Source of the DNA: Bradyrhizobium ottawaense
GTDB lineage: Bacteria > Pseudomonadota > Alphaproteobacteria > Rhizobiales > Xanthobacteraceae
DNA: 64,000 bases
Direction of reading: 5' to 3'
NCBI RefSeq assembly: GCF_002278135.3
Contig: NZ_CP029425.2
Location: 8,160,001-8,224,000, forward strand
Every line of letters begins with the position of its first letter. The stretch's first letter is position 1. This document shows, piece after piece, positions 1 to 8,700 of the stretch. The notes under the pieces were generated by a model that did no database searches, was not told the origin of the DNA, and saw only the letters and a program-made list of their open reading frames with translations. A program made the translations under genes and the position numbers.

Positions 1-258
1 GTCGAGGCGATCAAGGGCCTGCGCCAGCGCCGCCTGCACAAGGCGTTCCTGCGCTACCACGATCCCGACAATTGGCCGGTGCTGCGCGAGGCTTTGATCG
101 AGATGGGCCGCCGCGACCTGATCGGCTCGCAGCCGCACCAGCTCGTCCCCGCGCACCAGCCGCCCGGCACCGGCAAGGCCGCCGGCACGCGGCGCCCGGT
201 CCGGCCGGGCGAGAAGACGCAGCGCTTCACGACCAAGGGCCTGCGGGTGATGAAGTAG
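1..258 (+). CDS. ygiQ: YgiQ family radical SAM protein, C-terminal end (partial)
   Basis: The first 258 bases encode the last 85 residues of a protein whose start lies outside the window. The stretch with [17 protein letters not shown] and then GRRDLIG...HQLVP matches the C-terminal DUF3362-type region I know from YgiQ radical SAM proteins, which follows the iron-sulfur SAM core. The tail is Arg/Lys-rich and ends [11 protein letters not shown]. The core and its CxxxCxxC cluster are not in the window, so the enzyme class rests on this tail alone. The reaction of YgiQ is not settled. The next gene is convergent and begins its 3' end 17 bases downstream. Confidence 0.75.
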   Translation, partial: VEAIKGLRQRRLHKAFLRYHDPDNWPVLREALIEMGRRDLIGSQPHQLVPAHQPPGTGKAAGTRRPVRPGEKTQRFTTKGLRVMK

Positions 259-275
259 CGGGCGCCGCTTGCCTG

Positions 276-569
276 CTACAGCGCGAGCACCACTGCCCCT
301 GACACGGCATCAGTCACACCGCGTCCGTTGCCCTGGTCTTCGAGCACCGACCTGAAACTGTCGAGCGTCTTGATCATCGCCGATCGCGCCCCGGCCAGCG
401 CGTCCTGACTGGCCCATGTGCCGATGAGGCAGAAGGTCTGCTCGCCGGTCTTGAGGATAACGCCGTGCTCCAGCCCCGGCCATTTCGCCTTGCCGTTCCG
501 GTGCGCGTCGAGGAAGGCGGCTTCCTCACCCGGCTTCACCTTGAACCTGACCACATTATAGACGTGCAT
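276..569 (-). CDS. small antibiotic-biosynthesis-monooxygenase-like (dimeric alpha-beta barrel) protein
   Basis: A 97-residue protein. The start at 569 is chosen because GGAGG stands 6 bases upstream of the ATG; a longer reading frame back to 749 has no such site. The N-terminus MHVYNVVRFKVKPGEEAAFLDAH, the central FCLIGTWASQDAL and the following helix look like the ferredoxin-like fold of small ABM-family proteins. These act as cofactor-free monooxygenases or heme-degrading enzymes, or are of unknown function. No catalytic residue can be assigned. It is transcribed alone, toward the radical SAM gene. Confidence 0.6.
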   Translation of the reverse strand: MHVYNVVRFKVKPGEEAAFLDAHRNGKAKWPGLEHGVILKTGEQTFCLIGTWASQDALAGARSAMIKTLDSFRSVLEDQGNGRGVTDAVSGAVVLAL

Positions 570-915
570 GATGCGCCTCCAAAAATGGACTGATGAAAAA
601 CGGCGCCGCGCGAGGGACGGGACGAAAAATCCTACGGTCGCCCGGGCCAGATGGTGCTCCTCGCGCGCAGGGGCGTCACCGTGACAAATCGGCATGGCGA
701 CCTCGGTTGTTTGGGACTGCCAGAGCAAAAATGTCGAAAACAACCCCATGCACAGTAGACGGCATGAGCGGGATCAATGGCTTAGGAGACGTGCAAACGC
801 TCGATGTGCGGAGCAAGGACAGGTTGCTCCGTCGGGCAAAACAGGGGCATGGCGGGATCATCGGGGAGCTACGTGCGTCGGCGTCAGCAGAGTCGCTTGA
901 CCTTTTCGTCATCAC
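570..915. other. intergenic stretch without a convincing gene
   Basis: This 346-base stretch separates two divergently transcribed genes. Short frames exist on both strands, but none has a Shine-Dalgarno site, a recognisable motif or a sensible composition. It presumably carries the two promoters. Confidence 0.6.
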
Positions 916-932
916 GTAACATATAAAGTTAC
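916..932. promoter_or_regulatory. palindrome abutting the Rrf2 start codon, candidate autoregulatory operator
   Basis: GTAACATATAAAGTTAC is a perfect 5-bp inverted repeat (GTAAC/GTTAC) around a 7-base A/T-only spacer, immediately next to the ATG at 933. Rrf2 proteins are dimers that bind dyads and often repress themselves. No Shine-Dalgarno site fits between the palindrome and the ATG, so a bound protein would cover the translation start or the promoter. The operator role is inferred. Confidence 0.5.
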
Positions 933-1391
933 ATGAAACGAGATTCCCGACTCTCCGGCGTGCTGCACGTGCTGCTGCACATGGCGCAGCAGCCTGGGCC
1001 GTTCACGTCCGAGACCCTGGCCAAGGCCATGGACACCAACCCGGTGGTGATCCGCCGCATCATGGCGGGCCTGCGGGAGATCGGTTACGTGCGCTCCGAG
1101 AAGGGGCATGGCGGCGGCTGGACCATCGCCTGCGACCTGTCGAAGGTGACGCTGCGCGACGTCTACGCCGCGCTCGGCAATCCTCCGCTTCTGGCGATGG
1201 GCAACCGGACCGAGGCGCCCGGCTGCCTGGTCGAGCAGGCCGTCAATGCCGCGCTCGATCAGGCCTTTGACGATGCCGAGGCGCTGCTGCTGGCGCGGCT
1301 CGGCGAGGTGACGCTGGCGATGCTGGGCGAGGACCTGCGCAAGCGGATCGGGTCTCGAAAGATCCACGACATCAGCGCGCATCGCGCCTGA
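933..1391 (+). CDS. Rrf2 family transcriptional regulator
   Basis: A 152-residue protein of normal Rrf2 length. The N-terminal winged helix-turn-helix (about residues 1-75) shows the family pattern: [40 protein letters not shown] and the wing [11 protein letters not shown]. Only one cysteine is visible (in PGCLVEQ), so it lacks the three-Cys iron-sulfur site of IscR/NsrR and belongs with cluster-free YwnA-like members. The next gene, a methyltransferase in the same direction 26 bases downstream, is the likely co-transcribed target. A palindrome abuts the start codon. The signal sensed is unknown. Confidence 0.85.
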   Translation: MKRDSRLSGVLHVLLHMAQQPGPFTSETLAKAMDTNPVVIRRIMAGLREIGYVRSEKGHGGGWTIACDLSKVTLRDVYAALGNPPLLAMGNRTEAPGCLVEQAVNAALDQAFDDAEALLLARLGEVTLAMLGEDLRKRIGSRKIHDISAHRA

Positions 1392-1417
1392 ACGGCTCCA
1401 TTCACGGGGACAACATC

Positions 1418-2101
1418 ATGACCGACATTCAAGCCGCATTCTCTGATCCGCAATTCGTGGCGAGATACACCGAGGGGCCGCGGCGCTTCGTGCCGGGCTA
1501 TGACGCCATGCAGTCCATGACGGCGATTCTGCTCGCCGAAAGCGTCCCCAGCGATGGGCAGGTGCTCGTCCTCGGCGCGGGTGGCGGCCTGGAGCTCAAA
1601 GCGTTTGCGCAAGCGCATCCCGGTTGGCGCTTCGACGGCGTCGATCCGTCCGCGGCGATGCTGGCGCTGGCCGGGCAAACCCTGGGATCGCTGGCACCAC
1701 GTGCACGCCTTCATCAAGGCTATGTCGACGATGCGCCGGAGGGACCGTTCGACGGTGCCACCTGCCTGCTGACCCTGCACTTCGTCGATGTCGCCGAGCG
1801 GCGCCGCATCGCCTCGGAGGTCCGCCGCCGGCTCAAGCCGCGCGCACCGTTCGTGGTCGCGCATCTGAGCGCGCCCGACGGCGAGCAGGAGCGCCCGCTG
1901 TGGCTGTCGCGCTACTCCGCGTTCCTGGCTGCGTCCGGCGTCGAGCCCGAGCAGGCGGCAGCCGCGCGGAACGCCGTCACCAACCATCTGGAGATTCTCG
2001 CACCCGCACAGGATGAGGTGATCCTGCTCGAGGCCGGCTTCACCGATCCCACGCTGTTCTACACCGGCTTCGCCTTCCGCGGCTGGGTGGCCTACGCGTG
2101 A
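1418..2101 (+). CDS. class I SAM-dependent methyltransferase
   Basis: A 227-residue soluble protein. The segment VLVLGAGGGLELKAFAQ near residues 48-64 is a variant of the SAM-binding motif I. It is followed by an acidic motif II (FDGVDPSAAML) and a later ATCLLTLHFVDVAERR segment typical of small-molecule methyltransferases, close to TrmN6/UbiE-like proteins. It lies 26 bases after the Rrf2 regulator in the same direction and probably shares its transcript. The substrate is unknown. The next gene is convergent. Confidence 0.8.
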   Translation: MTDIQAAFSDPQFVARYTEGPRRFVPGYDAMQSMTAILLAESVPSDGQVLVLGAGGGLELKAFAQAHPGWRFDGVDPSAAMLALAGQTLGSLAPRARLHQGYVDDAPEGPFDGATCLLTLHFVDVAERRRIASEVRRRLKPRAPFVVAHLSAPDGEQERPLWLSRYSAFLAASGVEPEQAAAARNAVTNHLEILAPAQDEVILLEAGFTDPTLFYTGFAFRGWVAYA

Positions 2102-2135
2102 GGTCGCAATTCGTCGTTCGGCACCACGGGATGCT

Positions 2136-2696
2136 TCAACCGCGCTTGGCTCTCGATACGTAACCGGCGGTGACCTCATCTTTGTGGCTGGCGAACGCAG
2201 CCAGCACTTCGGTCTTCTCGCGCTTCGGGACCTTGGCGAAGTCAAGTGTCCGCCCGAGTTCAGCAGCGACCTCGTCGAATTCCGCCGGGGAGATCCGCAA
2301 GGCCCGGTGCGCCTCCTCAAGGCCAAGGGGCGTCGTCCCCGGCCTGGTGGCCTTGAACTGGAACGGCCCACCCGAAACGTCACAGACCCAAAGTGTTCGC
2401 ATGAACTTGAGACCAGGCAAGCGTTTCAGATTTTTGGTGTGCCATTCCCTCAACTGCGGATTTTTTGACTTCTGACCGACGACGGCGTTCTTTACGACAG
2501 CGTCGCTGAAGTGATCCACGACCGCTGCAATGGCGAAGACGCCGCCAAGTCGTTCATACAGGCTTTGATCCGGAGTGGTTTGCTGGGCCTGCGCACGCGC
2601 TTGATTGGCTCCAGCCAAAGCGACGGGGGCGGCTGTCAGCGCCAGTCCTGCGACCACACTTCGTCTGCTGATGGAAGTCGAACGAGGCCTTGCCAT
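2136..2696 (-). CDS. group I truncated hemoglobin with Tat-type signal peptide
   Basis: A 186-residue protein. The start at 2696 is set by AAGGAGG upstream of ATG; the longer frame to 2897 has no such site. The N-terminus has a twin-arginine signal (SRRSVVAGLALTAAPVALA), so the protein is probably exported folded with its heme. The mature part from about residue 45 matches the truncated globin pattern: SLYERLGGVFAIAAVVDHF, GGPFQFKA, and EEAHRALRIS carrying the likely proximal heme-ligand His. Truncated globins bind O2 or NO, or do peroxidase-like chemistry, and are usually cytoplasmic. The gene stands alone, convergent with the methyltransferase. Confidence 0.8.
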   Translation of the reverse strand: MARPRSTSISRRSVVAGLALTAAPVALAGANQARAQAQQTTPDQSLYERLGGVFAIAAVVDHFSDAVVKNAVVGQKSKNPQLREWHTKNLKRLPGLKFMRTLWVCDVSGGPFQFKATRPGTTPLGLEEAHRALRISPAEFDEVAAELGRTLDFAKVPKREKTEVLAAFASHKDEVTAGYVSRAKRG

Positions 2697-2866
2697 GGGT
2701 ACCTCCTTACATCGGTTTCCTGAGGCATTGCAGCCAACATCCCGCGCAACTGCCGCCGTGCGCGCGTTGCCGTCCGGAGGCGCTGCCGGTGATTGCGGCG
2801 CTCCCGTTGGATGGGTCGGAACGGAAATGGTTCCCGGAAATTTTGAGCTAGACGCAGACCCATGCG

Positions 2867-2936
2867 CACCAAACTGCGAAGAACTTGGTATGAGCAAATC
2901 TAGTCCGCCATGCCCCTGAGAGCTGACGTCGAGCCA
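2867..2936 (+). repeat. dispersed repeat, copy 1
   Basis: The stretch AAACTGCGAAGAACTTGG followed by GAGCAAATC and GTCCGC recurs, in the same orientation, near 5657 and 9203. Downstream similarity to the 9203 copy continues weakly through a CTGAC.TC segment. The block lies upstream of the globin gene. Its nature is unknown; it has no inverted ends and no reading frame shared by the copies. Confidence 0.6.
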
Positions 2937-2997
2937 AGCGTCGAACGCGGACGAAAAGGGCCAGGAGCAGACTCATGCACCGCAGCGAACGGCATCT

Positions 2998-3972
2998 CTA
3001 TTCGATGACGTGGTCGGCGCGAACGCGCAACGAGGGCGGCACGGTGAGGCCGAGCGCCTTTGCCGTCTTCAAGTTGATCACCAGCGCGAATTTTGTCGGC
3101 TGTTCTACCGGCAGATCGGCGGGCTTGGCGCCTCTGAGGATTTTATCGACATATCCGGTTGCACGGCGGTACAGATCGACAAAGTCGGGGCCGTAGACGA
3201 TCAACCCCCCGAGGTCGGCGCATCGTCGGAACAAGTAGCTTGTCGGCAGATGATACTTCGCGGCGAGCGCGACCACTCGGGGAGCTTGGAAAAAGGTCAG
3301 ACTGTCACCCATATCCAGCACGGCGTCGGCATGTTGGGCGGCGGCCGACGCAAATCCAACGTCAAGTTCGTCGGGCGCCGTAGCCTCAACTGTCAGCAAA
3401 GTGACACCGAGCCTCTGGGCGGTGCGAGCCAAAAATTCTCCGAAGTTAAGTCTGTGCATCGGGTTGTTCGGGTTGATCAAGATAGCAATTTTCGAGGCAC
3501 TGGGGACGAGCTCGCGGAGGATTTCGAGGCGTTTCGCGCCGAAGTCATCGGGAACCATGGTCGCAACACCCGTGATGTTGCCGCCTGGTCGCGCAAGGCT
3601 TTGCACGAGGCCCAGCCCCAGGGGATCGGCGACAGCCACGAAAACAATCGGAATGGTGGAGGTTACTGATTTCAGGACTTGCACTGCCAGCGGCCCAGGG
3701 GCGACGAGCACATCGGGAGTTAAGCCGACCAGCTCGGCGGCTAAAGCTGGCAAACGATCCGGGGCGTAACGATATTCTACAAGCAGGTTCTTGCCCTCGA
3801 TCCAACCCTTCTCCCGCAACCCGCTGAGCCATGCGGCGTGAATGGGGTCGCGAGTCGGATCATCCGCCCAGAGGCCAAGGAAACCCATCCGCCGAGGCTT
3901 CCCTTGCGCGTGCAAATGTCCCGGCTGAACGAGCAGCGCCCCAGTGCCCGCCAGGAACTCTAGCCGCTTCAT
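2998..3972 (-). CDS. ABC transporter substrate-binding protein (ABC_sub_bind family)
   Basis: A 324-residue protein of the family that includes TrpX-like binding proteins (PF04392 type). Markers are MGFLGLWADDP, ASWLSGLREKGWIEGKN, VEYRYAPDRLPALAAELV, PIVFVAVADPLGLGLVQSLARPGGNITG and ILINPNNP. The N-terminus has a short hydrophobic stretch (FLAGTGALLVQPGHLHAQG) that fits a degenerate signal peptide. No permease or ATPase gene is adjacent, so it is an orphan, as is common for this family in Bradyrhizobium. The ligand is unknown; relatives bind tryptophan or other aromatic compounds. It lies just outside the IS element. Confidence 0.85.
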   Translation of the reverse strand: MKRLEFLAGTGALLVQPGHLHAQGKPRRMGFLGLWADDPTRDPIHAAWLSGLREKGWIEGKNLLVEYRYAPDRLPALAAELVGLTPDVLVAPGPLAVQVLKSVTSTIPIVFVAVADPLGLGLVQSLARPGGNITGVATMVPDDFGAKRLEILRELVPSASKIAILINPNNPMHRLNFGEFLARTAQRLGVTLLTVEATAPDELDVGFASAAAQHADAVLDMGDSLTFFQAPRVVALAAKYHLPTSYLFRRCADLGGLIVYGPDFVDLYRRATGYVDKILRGAKPADLPVEQPTKFALVINLKTAKALGLTVPPSLRVRADHVIE

Positions 3973-4150
3973 TCAATCCTCATCGCAGATTGAGGACGAC
4001 GGGACGCAGAGTATCACGTCTCGATGGTTGTTGCACTTGCAGGGGATCGATTAGGCGGTATGGGCGCAGGTCCGCTAATGGGATGGTCCGGCCGTGCTCC
4101 TGCCCCGCCAGCGATAAGCTGGCCAGGGGCGCCAAGACAAGGAGCACGCC

Positions 4151-5215
4151 ATGTCCCAGACACCCAGTACTGCGATCGCCGTGATCGGCATCGATATCGG
4201 CAAAAACTCGTTCCACGTCGTGGGCCACGATACGCGCGGCGCCATCGTGCTGCGGCAAAAGTGGTCGCGTGGCCAGGTGGAGGCGCGGCTCGCCAATATG
4301 CAGCCTTGCCTGATCGGCATGGAAGCCTGCGTCGGCGCACATCATTTGAGCCGCAAACTCGCATCGCTAGGTCACGATGCCAGGTTGATGCCGGCCAAAT
4401 ATGTCCGCCCTTATAGCAAAGGACCGAAGAACGACTTCAATGATGCCGAAGCGATTGCCGAAGCCGTGCAACGCCCGACGATGAAGTTCGTGGCGACCAA
4501 GACCGCGGAGCAACTGGATCTGCAGGCGCTGCATCGGGTGCGCGAGCGGCTGGTGTCGCAACGCACCGGCATCATCAACCAGATTCGCGCCTTCATGCTG
4601 GAACGCGGGATCGCGGTGCGCCAGGGTATCGGCTTCCTGCGCACAGAACTGCCCACCATCCTTGCCACGCGCACCGATGCCCTGTCGCCACGCATGTTGC
4701 GTGTCATCGAGGAGTTGGCAGGCGACTGGCGCCGGCTGGATCAGCGCATCGATAGCCTCTCCGGCGAGATCGAAGCACTGGCCCGTCAAGATCAGGCATG
4801 TTCGCGCCTGATGACGGTGCCTGGCATCGGGCCGATCATTTCGAGCGCCATGGTAGCCGCGATCGGCACTGGAGACGTCTTCTCCAAAGGCCGTGACTTC
4901 GGCGCCTGGCTCGGACTGGTGCCCAAGCAGATCTCGACGGGAGACCGCACGATCCTCGGCAAAATCTCAAGGCGCGGCAATCGCTACCTGCGCGTTCTGT
5001 TCGTGCAGGCGGCATGGGTGGTGCTGGTCAGGATCAAGAACTGGGAACGTTACGGACTCAGATCCTGGATCGAAGCCGCCAAGAAGCGATTGCACCACAA
5101 CGTGCTAGCGATCGCACTCGCCAACAAGCTTGCCCGCATCGCCTGGGCGGTGCTGGCTAAAGGACGCGCCTTCGAGCTGACAAGGACCAACGATGCAGAC
5201 GTCCAATCCGCTTGA
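4151..5215 (+). CDS. IS110 family transposase (DEDD/RuvC-like plus serine-type C-terminal domain)
   Basis: A 354-residue protein of full length for the family, apparently intact. The N-terminal DEDD domain opens with IGIDIGKNSFHVVGHD, carrying the first catalytic Asp. It continues with CLIGMEACVGAHHLSR, LMPAKYVRPYSKGPKNDFNDAEAIAEA (further acidic residues) and a coiled middle region. The C-terminal transposase_20 part has LMTVPGIGPIISSAMVAAIG, FGAWLGLVPKQISTGDRTILGKISRRGNRYLR and the catalytic-Ser region. AAGGAG precedes the ATG. IS110 enzymes cut and join DNA guided by an RNA made from the element's own non-coding end. Confidence 0.95.
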   Translation: MSQTPSTAIAVIGIDIGKNSFHVVGHDTRGAIVLRQKWSRGQVEARLANMQPCLIGMEACVGAHHLSRKLASLGHDARLMPAKYVRPYSKGPKNDFNDAEAIAEAVQRPTMKFVATKTAEQLDLQALHRVRERLVSQRTGIINQIRAFMLERGIAVRQGIGFLRTELPTILATRTDALSPRMLRVIEELAGDWRRLDQRIDSLSGEIEALARQDQACSRLMTVPGIGPIISSAMVAAIGTGDVFSKGRDFGAWLGLVPKQISTGDRTILGKISRRGNRYLRVLFVQAAWVVLVRIKNWERYGLRSWIEAAKKRLHHNVLAIALANKLARIAWAVLAKGRAFELTRTNDADVQSA

Positions 5216-5620
5216 TCGTCGCGCCGTGCTCGGGGCGGTCAAGGCGCGGCCTGGCAACGCCGGAGCCAGCCGCAAGCAAAGCGCAACGGCCGGCCTTGAC
5301 CGCCCGTGCGCGCGACGCGACGCACGTCCTGCGGGCCGGGACGAAGGAACGGCCCCCGGCTCGAACACAGGAACTGCGAGGTAGGAGGAGCAAGCGATGA
5401 CGTAACCCCATCAACAGGTTCCAGCCAAGGTCTGCGAGAGGATGAGACGAGATGGAGGTTCGGTCTTCCCGGCGCATGCGAACACTGGTGACCCAAATGG
5501 CCCAATCGAGGCCTGTCCGCTAATGAGAACGCACGCGCGCTGATATCCATGATGGCCCGGAGAGAATGCTCCAATCAAAGGCCGGATACATTGATGCAAG
5601 ACCACTCACCACCTGATCGA
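5216..5620 (+). ncRNA. candidate bridge/seek RNA region of the IS element
   Basis: This long stretch after the transposase stop has no credible reading frame. In IS1111-type elements the 3' non-coding end is where the guide (bridge or seek) RNA is encoded. The stretch is GC-rich, can form several hairpins and contains the second copy of the TCCGCTAATG decamer. RNA boundaries cannot be set by eye. The call rests on element type and position, not on a recognised RNA fold. Confidence 0.35.
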
Positions 5621-5656
5621 CGAACCTCTTGCTACGCACGGCCGGACCATACATTA

Positions 5657-5700
5657 GGGTCAAAACGCGAAGAACTCAGGTTGAGCAAATCTGGTCCGCT
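5657..5700 (+). repeat. dispersed repeat, copy 2
   Basis: GGGTCAAAACGCGAAGAACTC, then GGTTGAGCAAATCTGGTCCGCT, is a close match to the blocks near 2867 and 9203. It lies about 80 bases beyond the 3' end of the cyclase gene, while copy 3 lies 74 bases upstream of that gene's start. The two copies bracket the gene in direct orientation. Confidence 0.65.
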
Positions 5701-5781
5701 CTGGCTCAACGAGCGGACTACCGACCGCCGAGGCGCAACTTCGCCGATGGGCCATCACCGGAAGTCGCAGGTCTTCGCCTT

Positions 5782-8700
5782 TCACGTGAGTTCCTCGAGC
5801 AGGGCCTTCGCTTCCTTCAAATCGCGGGTATCGAAGCCTTCGGTGAACCAGTCGTAGATCGGCGCGAGCAGTTCGCGAGCCTCGTTTCGCTTGCCTCGAT
5901 CGCGCCAGAGCCGCGCCATGCTCATAGCGACGCGCAGCTCGAACGATCTTCCCCGCTGCTTGCGGGCGAGTTCGAGAGCTTGAACAAGGATTGCTTCCGC
6001 TTCCATGGATGCTCCGAAAAGCAATCGGAGTTCGCCTTCAATTCTGAGCACGTCGGCCTGCCAGAGATATTCGCCTGTGTCGGCTATCAGCTCGGTGGCT
6101 TTTCTGATCGCGCTCAGGCTACCCTGCATATCTCCTGCGCGTGCTTGCAGGACCGCAAGGAGTGAATGGTAGTGCGGAGAATGAAACCGAACCTGTTGTT
6201 CGGCGGCATGTATTCCGTGTTTCATTAGAGCAATGCCGTCTTCCAGCCGCTCTGCACACCCGATTGCCCAACCGCTCAGTATTTGACCGCAACTAATGGC
6301 CCAGAGCGGCACGCGCGATCCAAGTTGTGCGTTCAGGTTTTCAACGTAGTTCTTGACGTCGGCCATCTTGCCGAGCAACACGGACAACTGTGCGCCAGCA
6401 TAGATGCCAACGATACCGCTCGTATTCGCGTGGTTTGCGTCAAGGGCATGTTTAATTGCCTTCTGGCGTGCTGCGACTGCCTGGTCGGGGTATCCCAAGG
6501 CCCATAGGCTCAGTGCCAGATAGGCAAGGCCTGACGAGTGCGGATCCGCGAGGTAAAGCACCGAAAGAGCTTGGTCCATTTCGATCCTGTCGATTGCAAG
6601 GATCTGTTCCAGCTGTGCTTTCGCGGCCTCGAACTCGCCCATTTCAAGCAGCGACGCGCCCATGGCGCGGTGCGCGATCAGTCGCGCCGCGCGGTCACCG
6701 GTGTGCGCGGCCAGCGATTGGCAGCGCTGCGAATACTCAAGTGCCTTCGGGATCCTGCCGCTCGCTATGCAATAGGCATACTGCCCGTAGAGGCTCGGCA
6801 ACAGGTGCTCCGTGTCGCCCAACTTTTCACACAAGGCGATCGCGCGATCGCGTGCAGCCCCCACGAGTGGGTTGCCATAGCCATGCTGAGCCGCCAAGGG
6901 CGTGCCCAAGGCGAGCTGGAATTCGAGTTCCTGCTGATCCTTCTGTGTCGAATGCGGCAGCATCATTAACATCTCCAGGCCCCGTCTGAGATGACGCACG
7001 GCCTCCTCGTCGGCGGAGCGCCCCGCCGCACGCCGCCCGGCCTTCAACCAATATGAAATCGCGATCTCTGCCTCTCCGGCCTCCGTGAAATGGTGCGCCA
7101 GCAGCTCGGGTTCGATGCTGCCAAGCTCAGGAAAGAGCTGTTCGAGCGCTTTGCCAATCCGTGCATGCAGCTTGTGACGGGCTCCGCGCAGCAATGTGCT
7201 ATAGGCCGCATCCTGCACTAAGGCGTGCTTAAAGCTGTATTCCGCGTCTGGTGGCATTCCGCGCCGGAAAATCAATTCGGCAGATACCAGCTGATGTAGC
7301 GCTTTATCCAGTTCAGCTGAGTTCCGCTGCGCTACGGCCTGTAATAGTTCGTAGGAGAACTCTCGACCGATGGCAGCACTCACCTGCGCCACCTCTTTCA
7401 CGGGTGATCCGAGTCGATCAAGGCGCGCCATCAGCGAGGCGTGCAGAGTGGCCGGAATTGCAAGCGCCGTCGCTGAAACACGCGAGAGTGCGGTTTTGGC
7501 GCCGCGGTCATCTGCCTCCAGCACCGCCTTCGTCAGCTCCTCGAGAAATAGCGGCACCCCATCCGTGCGCGCGACAATCTCCGAAACGACATCACTCGTT
7601 AGCGTCCCTTCGCCGATGAGCTGCTGAACCAACGCAGCGCCCTCGCGCCGGTCGAGCCGGTCGAGGGACAGCATTGTGACGTGCGCCTGCCCCGCCCAGA
7701 TGCGCTCGAACTCGGGACGGAATGTAATAACCAGCAACACCGGTAGATGCTGGACCCGCTCGACTACAAGGTCGAGCAGTTCGCGCGAGCTGGGATCGAT
7801 CCAGTGCACGTCCTCAAAGAGCATCAACACCGGTCGTTGCAGCGCTAGACCATGGAGCTGCCGAAGCAGCGCCTCGAAAGTTTTTTCCTTTTTGCCCCTA
7901 GGCGTTAACTGGAAAGGCAGAAAACGGCCTTTGAACGGGATCGATAGCAGCTCAGCCAGCAAGGCCTGATCCTCTTGCGGAGGTGAGGCCGGCGCTAACA
8001 GCGCCGCCAATTTGTCAAGCTGCTCCTCCGGCGTATGTTCGCGCAAAAATCCGGCAGCGCGCTCCAGCTGTGTAACGATCGGATAGAACGCACTGTCGAC
8101 GCGCTGCGGTGAGCAAAAGTACCTAAGGCTGGTGTGCAGCTCGATTTGAAGGCGCTCCTGAAGCGCCGCTATCAATCGCGACTTGCCGATACCTGGCTCA
8201 CCAGCAAGCAGTACGACCTGACCTTCACCGCTCGCCGCCCGCCGCCATCGCCGTAGCAGAAAATCGAGTTCTTCTTGCCGTCCGACTAGCTCGGTCAGCC
8301 CACTTCCGTGGAACGCCTCGAAACGGCTTTCCACCGAACTCACTTGTAGCACTGCCCAGGCTCGCGTCGGCGCATCGATGCCCTTGAGATCGTGCAATCC
8401 GAGGTCCGCCAAATCGAACAGGTTCCCTAGCAGTCTCCGCGTGCTCTCAGCTATGACCACCGCGTTCGCTTTGGCGACGCTCTGAAGCCGTGCAGCAAGA
8501 TTTGGGGTCTCGCCGACGATCGCCCGCTCCTGTGCCGATCCCGTGCCGATCAAGTCGCCGACGACGACCAGGCCCGTCGCGATACCGATGCGGGTTTGCA
8601 GCGGAACTGAAAACTCGAGCGCACCAACCGCGCCAATCGCTTCCAATCCTGCGCGAACGGCTCGCTCAGCGTCGTCCTCGTGAGCCTGCGGGTAGCCGAA

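Larger units (their letters stand above)
4045..5620 (+). mobile_element. IS110-family (IS1111-like) insertion sequence, ends approximate
   Basis: A single transposase gene is followed by about 400 non-coding bases, the layout expected of the IS1111 branch of IS110. No terminal inverted repeat of the usual DDE-element kind is present. A weak subterminal inverted match (AGGCGGTATGGG near 4053 against the reverse complement of CCACTCACCACCT near 5602) suggests the ends, but only to within tens of bases. The decamer TCCGCTAATG occurs at 4071-4080 and again at 5516-5525, near the two ends. The element sits between the orphan ABC binding protein and the cyclase gene, within dispersed repeats. Confidence 0.6.

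Noticed and set aside
593..919. Open frames on both strands in the gap before the Rrf2 gene
   Set aside because: No Shine-Dalgarno, no recognised motif, and they overlap each other in several frames; typical of GC-rich chance frames.
2998..3972. The orphan ABC binding protein as cargo of the IS element
   Set aside because: It lies outside the likely left end of the element, and IS110 elements carry only a transposase and guide RNA; the closeness is probably chance.
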